Shown here piece by piece: positions 54,157 to 63,778 of a stretch of DNA of 64,000 nucleotides. This DNA comes from Streptomyces sindenensis (lineage in GTDB: Bacteria; Actinomycetota; Actinomycetes; Streptomycetales; Streptomycetaceae), in NCBI RefSeq assembly GCF_014649035.1, contig NZ_BMSG01000014.1:110804-174803 (forward strand), given 5' to 3'. The translations under genes and the position numbers were made by a program. Positions within the stretch are counted from its first letter, which is position 1. Each line of letters starts with the position of its first letter. Under the pieces are notes generated by a model that did no database searches, was not told the DNA's origin, and was given only the letters and a program-made list of their open reading frames with translations.

Positions 54157-56092
54157 GAGTGGTGTCCTCCTGGTCGCAATCCTGTGCGCCGCCCACGCCG
54201 CCGGGGCGTTCCGGGGCCTGGCGTGCCACGACGCGTGCTCCGTTGCCGGGCAGCGCGGCGGGGTGCACCGACGAGGGCGCGCCGCTACGGGCGGCGGACC
54301 CATGACCGGGCACGGGCAGCGGCGAACGCGCGCCCGCGCCGGGCTGGGGCGGCACGGACATCAAGCGGTGATCGCCCGGCGTGCCCGATCCGGCCTCGTC
54401 GCGCTCCCGGTTCTCCCGGTTGCGCCGCGAGTCCTCGGGCTCCAGCGGTATCGGCGAACCGCGCAGGGGCTCGTCCGCCGTCCGCGGCAGGGTCAGCCGG
54501 AACTGGGAGCCGCCACCGGGCTCCCCCCACGCCTGGAGCCAGCCGCCGTGCAGCCGGGCGTCCTCGACCGCGATGGAGAGGCCGAGGCCGGTCCCGCCGG
54601 TCGTGCGGGCGCGCGCCGGGTCGGCCCGCCAGAACCGGTTGAAGACGCGGGTCGCCTCGCCGGGCTTGAGCCCGACCCCGTAGTCCCGGACGGCCACGGC
54701 GACCGTGCCCTGTGCCACGCCCATCCGCACCACGACGTCCCGGCCCTCGCCGTGCTCGACGGCGTTGACCACGAGGTTGCGCAGGACGCGTTCGACACGG
54801 CGGGCATCGGCCTCGGCGATCACCGGCTGCTCGTCGCCGACGACCAGGATCCGGGTGCCCTTGCGCTCGGCGAGCGGCTCGGCACCGCCGATCACCCGGT
54901 GCACCACGGTCCGCAGGTCTATCGGCTCGGCCTCCAGGGCCGCGGCGCCCGCGTCGAAGCGGCTGATCTCCAGCAGGTCGGCGAGCAGCGACTCGAACCG
55001 GTCGAGCTGGTCGCCCAGCAGCTCGGCGGAGCGTGCGGTGACGGGGTCGAAGTCGGCGCGGGCCTCGTGGATGACGTCGGCGGCCATCCGCACGGTCGTG
55101 AGGGGGGTCCGCAGCTCGTGCGAGACGTCGGAGACGAACCGCCGCTGCATCCGGGAGAGCTCCTCCAGCTGCTGGATCTTCAGCTGGAGGTTCTGGGCCA
55201 TCTTGTTGAAGGCCTCGCCGAGCCGGGCGATGTCATCCTCGCCGGTGACCTTCATCCGTTCCTGGAGTTTGCCCGCGGAGAGCCGCTCGGCGATGCCGGC
55301 CGCCATCCGCACCGGTGTGACAACCTGCCGGACCACGAACCAGGCGATAGCCCCGAGCAGCACGACGACGAAGAGTCCGGCGGTCGCCAGGGTCGTCTTG
55401 ACCAGGGTCAGGGACTTCTCCTCCTGCGTGAGCGGGAAGAGGTAGTACAGCTCGTAGGGCTGCTGATCGATGTCGTAGAGCCGCTTGCCGACGACGAGCC
55501 CCGGTTGCGACTCGTTGCCGTACGAGTACTGGATCAGGGAGTACGTCTGGTAGGCGCCCTGCCCCCTGCTGACGTTCTGCCGCAGGCGCTCGGGCACGCT
55601 GGACGCCTCGACGCTGCCGGAACCGCGCGCGGCACGGCTGCTGGCACCCTCGGTGACCGAGTCCACGCTGAGCGCCACCACGTTGAAGGCGTTCTTGCCG
55701 CCGCTGGCGAGCTGATCGACGAGCTCGGTGCGCCAGGAGGTGCTGTTGGTCATGTCGTCGGCGCCCTCGCCCCCCTGACCGCCGGGCACGAGGGGAGCGT
55801 TCGCCTTCTCCTGCGCCGCGGCGAAACCGCCGGCGGCCTGGGTCTGGGCGGCCTTGCCCTTGGCGTCGAGCAGGCCGTTGCGCACCTGGCCGATGACGAC
55901 GAAGCCGAGCAGCAGCACGACGCCGATCGACATCAGGAGGGTGCCCGCGACGACGCGGAGCTGCAGGTTGCGCCGCCACAACCGGACGGCGGGCAGCAAC
56001 GGACGGCGCACCCACCGCATCAGCAACCGCGGTACGGGCCCGCCGGGCGTCCGGTCCTCGAACAACCGGCCGCCCTGCAGGAAACGGCTCAT
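54146..56092 (-). CDS. mtrB: Sensor histidine kinase MtrB
   Basis: A 648-residue kinase with two transmembrane helices flanking a sensor domain, then HAMP, HisKA with phospho-acceptor His325 (DVSHELRTPL), and HATPase (NLVVNAVEHG, GVGLKPGE, GTGLGLS). A long disordered Pro/Gly/Arg-rich C-tail follows. I prefer the ATG at 56092 (GGAAGG 8 bases upstream). A longer form from 56179 is in frame, but only 17 of its 29 extra codons end in G or C, far below the rest of the gene. MtrB phosphorylates MtrA to control division and development genes. Confidence 0.92.
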   Translation of the reverse strand: MSRFLQGGRLFEDRTPGGPVPRLLMRWVRRPLLPAVRLWRRNLQLRVVAGTLLMSIGVVLLLGFVVIGQVRNGLLDAKGKAAQTQAAGGFAAAQEKANAPLVPGGQGGEGADDMTNSTSWRTELVDQLASGGKNAFNVVALSVDSVTEGASSRAARGSGSVEASSVPERLRQNVSRGQGAYQTYSLIQYSYGNESQPGLVVGKRLYDIDQQPYELYYLFPLTQEEKSLTLVKTTLATAGLFVVVLLGAIAWFVVRQVVTPVRMAAGIAERLSAGKLQERMKVTGEDDIARLGEAFNKMAQNLQLKIQQLEELSRMQRRFVSDVSHELRTPLTTVRMAADVIHEARADFDPVTARSAELLGDQLDRFESLLADLLEISRFDAGAAALEAEPIDLRTVVHRVIGGAEPLAERKGTRILVVGDEQPVIAEADARRVERVLRNLVVNAVEHGEGRDVVVRMGVAQGTVAVAVRDYGVGLKPGEATRVFNRFWRADPARARTTGGTGLGLSIAVEDARLHGGWLQAWGEPGGGSQFRLTLPRTADEPLRGSPIPLEPEDSRRNRENRERDEAGSGTPGDHRLMSVPPQPGAGARSPLPVPGHGSAARSGAPSSVHPAALPGNGARVVARQAPERPGGVGGAQDCDQEDTTRGY

Positions 56093-56180
56093 ACGTGACG
56101 CCTTCCGACCCGGACCGGCAGCCCGCTCCGTACGGACTCCCGGCTCACCGGGCCCCGGAGCAGCACCGCCTCGGGCCATC

Positions 56181-56870
56181 TCAGCTCGGTCCGGCCTTGT
56201 AGCCGACGCCTCGGACCGTCACCACGATCTCCGGCCGTTCCGGGTCCTTCTCGACCTTGGAACGCAGACGCTGGACATGAACATTCACCAGGCGGGTGTC
56301 GGCCGCGTGGCGGTAACCCCACACCTGCTCCAGCAGGACCTCACGGGTGAAGACCTGCCACGGCTTGCGGGCGAGCGCGACCAGCAGGTCGAACTCCAGC
56401 GGCGTCAGGGCGATCGACTGCCCCTCCCGCTTCACGGAGTGGCCGGCCACGTCGATGACCAGGTCACCGATGATCAGCTGCTCCGGCGCGGGCTCTTCGG
56501 ACCGCCGCAGACGTGCCCTGATCCGGGCGACCAACTCCTTAGGTTTGAACGGCTTGACGATGTAGTCGTCGGCCCCGGATTCCAGGCCGACCACGACATC
56601 GACGGTGTCGCTCTTGGCAGTGAGCATGACGATCGGCACACCGGACTCGGCCCTGATCAGCCTGCACACCTCGATGCCGTCCCTACCGGGCAGCATGAGG
56701 TCGAGCAGCACCAGGTCCGGCTTGGCCTCACGAAATGCGGCCAGTGCCTTGTCGCCGTCCGCTACGAACGACGGCTCGAAACCTTCTCCACGCAGCACAA
56801 TCCCGAGCATCTCGGCCAGTGCGGTGTCGTCGTCGACGACAAGGACGCGTCCCTTCATAATCGACATCAT
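56181..56870 (-). CDS. mtrA: Response regulator MtrA
   Basis: A 229-residue OmpR/PhoB-type regulator. The receiver has DDD (13-15), phospho-acceptor Asp57 (LLDLMLPGRDG) and the switch Lys in KPFKPKEL. The C-terminal winged helix has ALTPLEFDLLVALARKPWQVFTRE. The protein is nearly identical to what I remember of S. coelicolor MtrA, starting MMSIMKGRVLVV. MtrA is a global regulator of development, antibiotic genes and nitrogen metabolism in Streptomyces. It starts 4 bases after the mtnA stop, so the two are co-transcribed. Confidence 0.97.
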   Translation of the reverse strand: MMSIMKGRVLVVDDDTALAEMLGIVLRGEGFEPSFVADGDKALAAFREAKPDLVLLDLMLPGRDGIEVCRLIRAESGVPIVMLTAKSDTVDVVVGLESGADDYIVKPFKPKELVARIRARLRRSEEPAPEQLIIGDLVIDVAGHSVKREGQSIALTPLEFDLLVALARKPWQVFTREVLLEQVWGYRHAADTRLVNVHVQRLRSKVEKDPERPEIVVTVRGVGYKAGPS

Positions 56871-56874
56871 CCCA

Positions 56875-58017
56875 TTAGCTAATCGTTACCTGCGATGACC
56901 TGGCACACAGCTCGGCCAGTCCGACCCCCGTGACCGGGGAAATGACGCCCTCCTCGGTGACGATCGCCGTGATCAGTTCCGGCGGCGTGACATCGAAAGC
57001 CGGGTTGTACGCCGGGGCTCCGAGGGGTGCGACGACGATCCCGCCTCCGCCGCCGGCCAATACACCCTGCGGCGATGTGAGCTCCGTCACTTCTTGCCCG
57101 GAACGCTGCTCGACGATGATCGATGTGCCGTCCGGGGTCTCCAGATCCACGGTCGTCGTCGGCGCCACCACGATAAAGGGCACGTGGTGGTACTTCGCGA
57201 GCACGGCCAGCGGGTAGCTCCCCACCTTGTTGGCCACCGAACCGTCCGCGGCGATGCGGTCGGCGCCTATGAGCACCGCGTCGACCTCCCCCGCCGCGAA
57301 CAGGGACCCCGCCGCGTTGTCCGTGAGCAGGCTGTACGCCAGCCCGTTCCTCGCCGCCTCGTACGCCGTCAGCCGCGCCCCCTGGAGCAGCGGCCGCGTC
57401 TCGTCCACCCACAGCCGTCGCAGCCGCCCCTGCCGGTGCACCCGCAACGCCACCGCGAGCGCCGTCCCCTCGCCTCCCGAGACCAGCGCCCCGGTGTTGC
57501 AGTGGGTCAGCAGCTGGTACGCACGGCCCGGCAGCAGTTCCTCCAGCAGCGCCTCGCCGTACTCGGCCATACGCCTGCTGGCCCGGGCGTCCTCCCGGTG
57601 CAGCGCCCGCGCCTCGGCCAGCGCCGCCGCGGCTGCCGCCCCGTCGCCCTCCCCCTTCCCGGCCGCCGCCCAGTAGGCCGCCGCCACCCTCCGCACCCCG
57701 TAGCCGAGATTCACCGCGGTGGGCCGCGCCCTCTCCAGCAGTCCCGCCGCTTCCGCGACGTCGAAACCCCGCGCCGCCGCGAGCGCCACCCCGTAGCCCC
57801 CGGCGATCCCGAGCAACGGGGCCCCGCGCACCGCCAGCGTCTGGATCGCCCGCACCAGCGCGGGCACATCGGTGCACACCAGCTCGACCTCCTCGGCGGG
57901 CAGCCGCGTCTGGTCGAGAAGCACCAGCACGGGGCCCTCCGGAGGCTCGTCCCAGCGGAGTACCGAGAGCGCGGGAGGCTCGAAGCCCACCGATGATTGC
58001 GCGTCCTGATCAGCCAT
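56875..58017 (-). CDS. mtnA: S-methyl-5-thioribose-1-phosphate isomerase
   Basis: A 380-residue enzyme of the eIF-2B-like fold. It converts methylthioribose-1-phosphate to methylthioribulose-1-phosphate in methionine salvage. Motifs are VRGAPLLGIAGGYGVALA, the catalytic Cys in THCNTGAL, and the catalytic Asp in IGADRIAADGSVANKVG. The ATG (MADQDAQSSVGFEPP) starts a short divergent gap of 140 bp to the membrane operon. Its stop lies just before mtrA, an unusual metabolic partner for a two-component system, but this order is kept in Streptomyces as I recall. Confidence 0.96.
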   Translation of the reverse strand: MADQDAQSSVGFEPPALSVLRWDEPPEGPVLVLLDQTRLPAEEVELVCTDVPALVRAIQTLAVRGAPLLGIAGGYGVALAAARGFDVAEAAGLLERARPTAVNLGYGVRRVAAAYWAAAGKGEGDGAAAAAALAEARALHREDARASRRMAEYGEALLEELLPGRAYQLLTHCNTGALVSGGEGTALAVALRVHRQGRLRRLWVDETRPLLQGARLTAYEAARNGLAYSLLTDNAAGSLFAAGEVDAVLIGADRIAADGSVANKVGSYPLAVLAKYHHVPFIVVAPTTTVDLETPDGTSIIVEQRSGQEVTELTSPQGVLAGGGGGIVVAPLGAPAYNPAFDVTPPELITAIVTEEGVISPVTGVGLAELCARSSQVTIS

Positions 58018-58157
58018 CTGTCCAGTCTGCCCGGTGAGCCACCCGCATATGAAGGTGCGAACGAGAAGGAGCGGCTGGTCCGCCCCCGACCCGCGCGTGG
58101 CACGATGGCTGCCAACCTGCCGCCCCGATGAGCGGTCAGGACGGTGAAGGAGCGAGA

Positions 58158-59369
58158 ATGAACGACTCTCCGGGCTGGGCGTCGCCCGGATCTGCCCCCT
58201 CCGACGGCAAGGAGAAGGCGATTCCCCGCCCCTCCGACCCGCAGGACGGAAGCGGCCCGACGGGACAGTGGTCCCCCGAGCAGCCGCCCCCCGGGCAGTG
58301 GTCCCCACCGAGCAACCCCGGCAGCGGCCCCGGAACCCCGCCGCCCGCACCCGGCTGGGGCGGCGGCCAGCAGCGGCACGGCTGGGCGGGACCGCCCCCG
58401 GCCGCGAAGCCCGGCGTCATCCCGCTGCGCCCGCTGAGCCTCGGCGAGATCCTCGACGGCTCGGTGTCCGCCCTGCGCGCCCACTGGCGTACCGCCCTCG
58501 GCTTCAGCCTGACGGTCTCGGTGATCACTCAGATCGCCGTCATCCTCATGCAGCGCTACCTGCTGCCGGAACCGACCTCCATCGACCCGAACGCCACCGG
58601 CACCGAGGCCCTGCGCCAAACCGCCGACTCGGCCCGATCGACGCTGATCTCCCTGGCCCCGGCCTCCCTCCTCTCGATGATCGCCACGCTCTTCACCGCG
58701 TCGGTCGTCACCGTGATCATCAGCCGCTCCGTGCTGGGCCGACCCACCACCCTCGCCGACTCCTGGGCCGAAGCCCGCCCCCGCGTCCTCCCTCTGCTCG
58801 GGCTGACCGTGCTGGTCGCCGTGATCATGGCCGCCATCATGGCCGTGGGCATCGGCCCCGGCCTGTTGCTCGGCTCCGAGGCCGGAGCGGCTCTCGCCTT
58901 CCTCGGCTTCGCCGCCGCCTGCGTCGTGATGCTCTGGCTGAACGTGAGCTTCGCCCTCGCCGCTCCCGCACTGATGCTGGAACGGCAGAGCATCGTGGCC
59001 GCGCTGCGCAGGTCGGCGAAGCTGGTCCGGGGCGCCTGGTGGCGCACCTTCGGGATCCTCGCCCTGACCTATCTGCTGACCTTCCTGCTGACGTTCCTCG
59101 TCTCCATCCCGTTCACCGCCATCGCGGTGGTCGCCGACGGAACCGAGGTCAGCGACCTCTTCGGCGGCACCGCCCCCTCCGTCGGCTGGCCCTTCCTGAT
59201 CGTCACCGGCATCGGCGAAGTGATCGTCTCGACGTTGATCTACCCCTTCGTCGCCGGCGTGATGGCCCTTCTCTACATGGACCAGCGCATCCGCCGCGAA
59301 GCCCTGGACCTCGACCTCGCACGAGCCGCCGGCATGCCCGGCTACGGCGACAACACACCCAGGAGCTGA
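58158..59369 (+). CDS. Multi-pass membrane protein, GPDPase-like membrane domain
   Basis: A 403-residue protein. The first about 80 residues are a Pro/Gly/Ser-rich cytoplasmic tail. LRPLSLGEILDGSVSALRAHWR is the usual opening of the glycerophosphoryl diester phosphodiesterase membrane-domain family. About six transmembrane helices follow. It lacks the catalytic domain of that enzyme. AAGGAG lies 5 bases before the ATG. It is the first gene of a five-gene operon with DUF4129, DUF4350, MoxR and DUF58 members, so it may help assemble or protect an envelope complex. Function is unknown. Confidence 0.85.
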   Translation: MNDSPGWASPGSAPSDGKEKAIPRPSDPQDGSGPTGQWSPEQPPPGQWSPPSNPGSGPGTPPPAPGWGGGQQRHGWAGPPPAAKPGVIPLRPLSLGEILDGSVSALRAHWRTALGFSLTVSVITQIAVILMQRYLLPEPTSIDPNATGTEALRQTADSARSTLISLAPASLLSMIATLFTASVVTVIISRSVLGRPTTLADSWAEARPRVLPLLGLTVLVAVIMAAIMAVGIGPGLLLGSEAGAALAFLGFAAACVVMLWLNVSFALAAPALMLERQSIVAALRRSAKLVRGAWWRTFGILALTYLLTFLLTFLVSIPFTAIAVVADGTEVSDLFGGTAPSVGWPFLIVTGIGEVIVSTLIYPFVAGVMALLYMDQRIRREALDLDLARAAGMPGYGDNTPRS

Positions 59370-59373
59370 TGCG

Positions 59374-60063
59374 GTGTCGGGGGCGGGGGGCATCACCACA
59401 GCACGGCAGGACATCGCGGCGGGCGACATACCCGTGGACACGCCACGTCTTCCCGCACGGGAGGCGGCCGAGAGCGAACTGTCCAAGCCGATGTACCACG
59501 AGAACGACCCGAACGTCGTCCAGCGCGCCCTGAACCAGTTCTGGGACTGGGTCGCCGGAGTGTTCGACGCCGCCGCGGGGGCCGCCCCCGGCGGCCCGGC
59601 CGGACTCGCCGTCCTGGTCGTCATCCTCGTCGGCCTCGCCGCCGCCCTCTGGTGGCGGCTCGGCACCCCGCAACGCTCCTCCCGGAGCACGGACGCTCTC
59701 TTCGACAGCACGGGCCCCCGCAGCGCGGCCCAGCACCGCGCCGCCGCCGAAGCGCACGCTGCTGCCCTGCGCTGGACCGAAGCCGTCCAGGAACGCATGC
59801 GCGCCATCGTCCGGTCCCTGGAGGAGCGCGCCCTGCTCGACCCCCGCCCCGGCCGCACCGCGGACGAGGCCGCAGCCGAGGCGGGCCACGCCCTCCCCGA
59901 GCACACGACCCGGCTGCGCGCCGCCGCCCGGAGCTTCGACGACGTGACATACGGCGGCCGCGCGGCGGACCAGTCGGCATACCTGTCGCTGCGCACCCTC
60001 GACCTCGAACTCGACGAGGCGAAGCCGCTGCTGCCCGGAACCTCCCGAGGAGTCACCGGATGA
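59374..60063 (+). CDS. DUF4129 membrane protein
   Basis: A 229-residue protein with a short N-terminal region (PAREAAESELSKPMYHENDPN, typical of the family), one transmembrane helix (about 75-95) and a cytoplasmic DUF4129 domain (about 115-215; RWTEAVQERMRAIVRSLEERALLDPRPGRTADE). Transglutaminase-linked forms exist elsewhere, but this one has no transglutaminase domain. The GTG start is 4 bases after the previous stop. DUF4129 proteins travel with MoxR and DUF58, and no biochemical role is proven. Confidence 0.85.
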   Translation: MSGAGGITTARQDIAAGDIPVDTPRLPAREAAESELSKPMYHENDPNVVQRALNQFWDWVAGVFDAAAGAAPGGPAGLAVLVVILVGLAAALWWRLGTPQRSSRSTDALFDSTGPRSAAQHRAAAEAHAAALRWTEAVQERMRAIVRSLEERALLDPRPGRTADEAAAEAGHALPEHTTRLRAAARSFDDVTYGGRAADQSAYLSLRTLDLELDEAKPLLPGTSRGVTG

Positions 60064-61310
60064 CCGCGGCGACCACCGTCTCGCCCACCTCGACCGCGCC
60101 CACCCCCGGGCAGGTCTGGACCCGCGCCCGAGGCATCCTCGCGGTCGTCCTCATCCTCGTCGTCGCCGGCATCACGTTCGCCGCCGTACGCTCCGGCACC
60201 AACCACGGACAGCTCGACCCCCGCTCCACAGACCCCAAGGGCAGCCGTGCCGTGGCCGAACTCCTCAAGGAACGCGGCGTATCCATCACCGTGGCCACCA
60301 CCCTCGACAAGGCCACCACCGCGGTCGGACCCGACACCACACTCCTGGTCGCCGGCCCCAACCTCCTGACCCGCTCGCAGCAGCTCAGGCTGAACGCGGC
60401 GACCACCGCCTCCGCCGGACGCACCCTGCTGATCGCTCCGGGCCCGGGGGCCACAGCCCGGCTCGCCCCCGGTGTCCGCGCCGAAGCGCACCACGCCGTC
60501 AGCGCTCTCGCCCCGTCGTGCGAGTTCCCCGCGGCCCGCAGGGCCGGCACAGCGGACCTGGGCGGCACCCGCTACACGGCGCAGGACCCGGCCGCCGTCA
60601 CCTGCTACCCGAGCGCAGGCATCCCCAGCCTGGTCGTCCTCCCGACCGGAGCGGGCGGCGACACCGTCGTCCTCGGCGCCCCCGACTTCCTCCACAACGA
60701 ACGTCTCGACCAGCAGGGCAACGCCTCGCTCGCCCTGCAACTCCTCGGTTCCCGTCCCCATCTCGTCTGGTACCTCCCCTCTCTCACCGATCCATCCGCG
60801 ACAACCGATGACGGCGCCCCCGGCGGCGGGGACGAAGAACGGTCGGAGGGCGGAGCAAGGGACGACTCGGCCGACGAAAGCAGCTTCCTCGACCTCGTCC
60901 CCTCCGGCTGGCTGTGGGGAACGCTCCAACTCGCCCTCGCCGCTGTCCTCGCCGCCGTCTGGCGGGCCCGCCGACTCGGCCCCCTGGTGACAGAACGACT
61001 GCCGGTAGCCATCCGCGCATCCGAATCCGCCGAAGGCCGCTCCCTCCTCTACCGCAAGGCCAACGCCCGCGACCGGGCCGCCGACGCCCTCCGAGCCGCC
61101 GGCCGCACACGCCTCGCCCCGCTTGTTGGTGTCCCTGTCCGTGACGCACACACCCCCGATGCCCTCCTCCCCGCCGTGTCCGCACGCGTCACCGCCCCGG
61201 ACCGCGACCTGATCGCTCTGCTCTACGGCACGGCTCCCTCCACCGACGCCGCCCTGGTCCTCCTCGCCGATCAACTCGACGCCCTCGAAAGAGAGGTACG
61301 CACTTCATGA
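60060..61310 (+). CDS. DUF4350 membrane protein
   Basis: A 416-residue protein with a cytoplasmic N-tail, helix 1 (about 25-45), an extracellular DUF4350 domain (about 50-260; TDPKGSRAVAELLKERGVSI and VVLGAPDFLHNERL) and helix 2 near residues 285-305. A cytoplasmic tail (RARRLGPLVTERLPV...) then runs to the end. The domain resembles GATase-like folds without catalytic residues. The ATG overlaps the DUF4129 stop (ATGA). It is co-translated with its neighbours in the MoxR operon. Confidence 0.88.
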   Translation: MTAATTVSPTSTAPTPGQVWTRARGILAVVLILVVAGITFAAVRSGTNHGQLDPRSTDPKGSRAVAELLKERGVSITVATTLDKATTAVGPDTTLLVAGPNLLTRSQQLRLNAATTASAGRTLLIAPGPGATARLAPGVRAEAHHAVSALAPSCEFPAARRAGTADLGGTRYTAQDPAAVTCYPSAGIPSLVVLPTGAGGDTVVLGAPDFLHNERLDQQGNASLALQLLGSRPHLVWYLPSLTDPSATTDDGAPGGGDEERSEGGARDDSADESSFLDLVPSGWLWGTLQLALAAVLAAVWRARRLGPLVTERLPVAIRASESAEGRSLLYRKANARDRAADALRAAGRTRLAPLVGVPVRDAHTPDALLPAVSARVTAPDRDLIALLYGTAPSTDAALVLLADQLDALEREVRTS

Positions 61311-62335
61311 GCGCCCCGACCCCTGAGCCGGCCGAGCCCACGGCGCCCACGGCACCCCCTGTGATGCCCACGGCACCAGGGCCGTCCGACAGCGCCCGCG
61401 CCTCCTTGGAAGCTCTGCGTTCCGAGATCGCCAAGGCCGTGGTCGGGCAGGACCCCGCCGTCACCGGACTCGTCGTCGCGCTGCTCTGCCGAGGGCACGT
61501 ACTCCTCGAAGGCGTCCCCGGAGTGGCCAAGACCCTCTTGGTCCGTGCGCTCGCCGCCTCCCTCGAACTTGACACCAAGCGCGTCCAGTTCACCCCCGAC
61601 CTGATGCCCAGCGACGTCACGGGGTCACTGGTCTACGACGCGCGCACCGCCGAGTTCTCCTTCCAGCCCGGCCCGGTCTTCACCAACCTGCTGATCGCCG
61701 ACGAGATCAACCGCACCCCTCCCAAGACCCAGTCGTCCCTCCTTGAAGCGATGGAGGAGCGGCAGGTCAGCGTCGACGGAACGCCGCGTCCGCTCCCCGA
61801 ACCCTTCCTTGTCGCCGCGACCCAGAACCCCGTCGAGTACGAGGGCACCTACCCCCTCCCCGAAGCCCAACTTGACCGCTTCCTGCTCAAACTGACGGTT
61901 CCCCTCCCCTCGCGGCAGGACGAGATCGACGTCCTCACCCGTCATGCCGACGGCTTCAACCCCCGCGACCTCAAGGCCGCCGGGATACGGCCCGTCGCAG
62001 GACCCGCCGATCTGGAAGCAGCACGCGAGGCCGTCGCGAAAACGACCGTCTCCCCCGAGATCGCCGGCTATGTCGTGGATATCTGCCGTGCCACGCGCGA
62101 TTCCCCCTCGCTCGCCCTCGGCGTCTCTCCCCGAGGCACCACCGCACTGCTGTCGACCGCTCGCGCCTGGGCCTGGTTGACCGGCCGGGACTATGTCATC
62201 CCGGACGACGTGAAGGCCCTGGCGCTCCCCACGCTCCGTCATCGCATCCAACTGCGGCCCGAGGCGGAAATGGAAGGAGTCACTCCCGACTCCGTCATCG
62301 CCTCAGTGCTCGCCCACGTCCCTGTACCCCGATGA
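61307..62335 (+). CDS. MoxR-family AAA+ ATPase
   Basis: A 342-residue AAA+ protein. Walker A is GVPGVAKT (in LLEGVPGVAKTLLVRALA), Walker B is LLIADEINR, sensor 1 is VAATQNPVEYEG and sensor 2 is SPRGTTALL. MoxR ATPases act as chaperones that mature or remodel protein complexes, usually with a DUF58/vWA partner. The ATG overlaps the DUF4350 stop. The first 30 residues are Pro/Ala-rich. Its client here is unknown, but the membrane proteins of the same operon are natural candidates. Confidence 0.95.
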   Translation: MSAPTPEPAEPTAPTAPPVMPTAPGPSDSARASLEALRSEIAKAVVGQDPAVTGLVVALLCRGHVLLEGVPGVAKTLLVRALAASLELDTKRVQFTPDLMPSDVTGSLVYDARTAEFSFQPGPVFTNLLIADEINRTPPKTQSSLLEAMEERQVSVDGTPRPLPEPFLVAATQNPVEYEGTYPLPEAQLDRFLLKLTVPLPSRQDEIDVLTRHADGFNPRDLKAAGIRPVAGPADLEAAREAVAKTTVSPEIAGYVVDICRATRDSPSLALGVSPRGTTALLSTARAWAWLTGRDYVIPDDVKALALPTLRHRIQLRPEAEMEGVTPDSVIASVLAHVPVPR

Positions 62336-62345
62336 GGCGGTGACC

Positions 62346-63659
62346 ATGGCCCTCACCGGACGTACCGCGCTGCTGGCCGCCTTGGGGTCACTCCCCGTAG
62401 GCGTCTTCGCCCCCAGCTGGACCGGGATGTTGGCAGTCAACGCCCCGCTCTCACTGGCAATTCTGTGCGACTACGCCCTGGCCGCGCCAGTGCGAACGCT
62501 TCGATTCACTCGATCCGGCGATACAAGCGTTCGACTCGGTGACACGGCCGAGGTGCAACTGACGGTGACCAACACCTCGCGTCGGCGCTTGCGCGCCCAG
62601 CTGCGGGACGCCTGGCCCCCCAGCAGCTGGGCCTCGGGCACCGAACGCCGCGCTTCCCGTCACACGCTGACGATCCCCGCCGGCGAACAGCGACGTCTGG
62701 TCACCGTTTTGCGCCCGACGCGTCGCGGCGACCGGGAGGCAGAACGCATCACGGTCCGCTCGTACGGCCCGCTCGGGCTCGCCGCACGCCAAGGGCAGCA
62801 CCGAGCCCCTTGGACCGTACGGGTCCTGCCGCCGTTCACCAGCCGCAAGCATCTGCCGTCGCGGCTCGCCAGGCTCCGGGAACTGGACGGCCGCACCAGC
62901 GTGCTGACACGGGGTGAAGGCACGGAGTTCGACAGTCTGCGGGCCTACGTACCGGGAGACGACACCCGCTCCATCGACTGGCGGGCCACCGCACGCCAGT
63001 CCTCCGTAGCGGTCCGAACATGGCGGCCCGAGCGTGACCGACACATCCTGATCGTCCTCGACACCGGGCGTACGTCGGCCGGCCGGGTCGGTGACGTACC
63101 CCGCCTGGACGCCTCGATGGACGCCACTCTCCTTCTCACCGCACTAGCGGTGCGGGCGGGCGACCGCGTCAGCCTCCTCGCCTATGACCGCCAGGTCCGA
63201 GCCCGTGTCCAAGGCCGAACAGCCTCGGGCAATGTTCTGCCCACTGTCATCAACACGCTGGCGACGCTGGAGCCCGCGCTCATCGAGACGGACGCCCGCG
63301 GCCTGAGCAATGCCGCCCTCACGGACGCCCCGCGCGGTTCGCTGATCGTGCTCCTCACAACGCTGGAGGCCGCCCCCATCGAGGAGGGGCTTCTCCCGGT
63401 GCTGCCCCAGCTCACCCAGCGCCACACCGTTCTCGTGGCCGCGGTCTCCGACCCTCGGATCGAGGAAATGGCCAACGCACGGGGAACAGTGGAATCGGTG
63501 TACGACGCGGCAGCCGCCGGCCAGGCCCAGGCGGACCGTTACCGCACGGCGGACAGACTTCGTCGCCATGGCGTCATCGTTGTGGACGCCACTCCCGACA
63601 ATCTCGCTCCCGCGCTGGCCGACACGTACTTGGCTCTGAAGGCCGCAGGTCGCCTCTGA
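62346..63659 (+). CDS. DUF58 (vWA-like) protein
   Basis: A 437-residue protein. Two hydrophobic segments lie at the N-terminus (about 5-45), then a beta-rich part, then the DUF58 core with LREYDGR-like LRELDGRT, YVPGDDTRSIDWRATAR and RPERDRHILIVLDTGRTS, the vWA/MIDAS-like strand with DTGRTS. The ATG at 62346 is preferred because GAGG is 8 bases before it; GTG 62340 is too close. It is the last gene of the operon. The gene is convergent with the rRNA operon. Confidence 0.9.
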   Translation: MALTGRTALLAALGSLPVGVFAPSWTGMLAVNAPLSLAILCDYALAAPVRTLRFTRSGDTSVRLGDTAEVQLTVTNTSRRRLRAQLRDAWPPSSWASGTERRASRHTLTIPAGEQRRLVTVLRPTRRGDREAERITVRSYGPLGLAARQGQHRAPWTVRVLPPFTSRKHLPSRLARLRELDGRTSVLTRGEGTEFDSLRAYVPGDDTRSIDWRATARQSSVAVRTWRPERDRHILIVLDTGRTSAGRVGDVPRLDASMDATLLLTALAVRAGDRVSLLAYDRQVRARVQGRTASGNVLPTVINTLATLEPALIETDARGLSNAALTDAPRGSLIVLLTTLEAAPIEEGLLPVLPQLTQRHTVLVAAVSDPRIEEMANARGTVESVYDAAAAGQAQADRYRTADRLRRHGVIVVDATPDNLAPALADTYLALKAAGRL

Positions 63660-63739
63660 GGGGCCTGCGGGCCGGCCGGGGAGGGGGATGGGCTGGCCGC
63701 AGGTTCAGGCCTGGTACTACGGTCCCAAAACGCAGAAAA

Positions 63740-63764
63740 GCCCCGTGCCACAAGGGCACGGGGC
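63740..63764 (-). terminator. rRNA operon terminator
   Basis: A 10-bp GC-rich stem (63740-63749 with 63755-63764) followed on the minus strand by TTTT. It lies just after the 5S gene and may also stop plus-strand transcripts from the DUF58 operon. Confidence 0.88.
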
Positions 63765-63778
63765 TTTCCCACAATGAT

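Noticed and set aside
54157..54303. Upstream extension of LpqB
   Set aside because: The extra residues precede the lipoprotein signal peptide and overlap mtrB; GTG 54156 has AGGAGG and gives a normal signal peptide.
56093..56179. Longer MtrB starting 1 base after the mtrA stop
   Set aside because: Only 17 of 29 codons end in G or C compared with nearly all in the gene body, and ATG 56092 has a better ribosome binding site.
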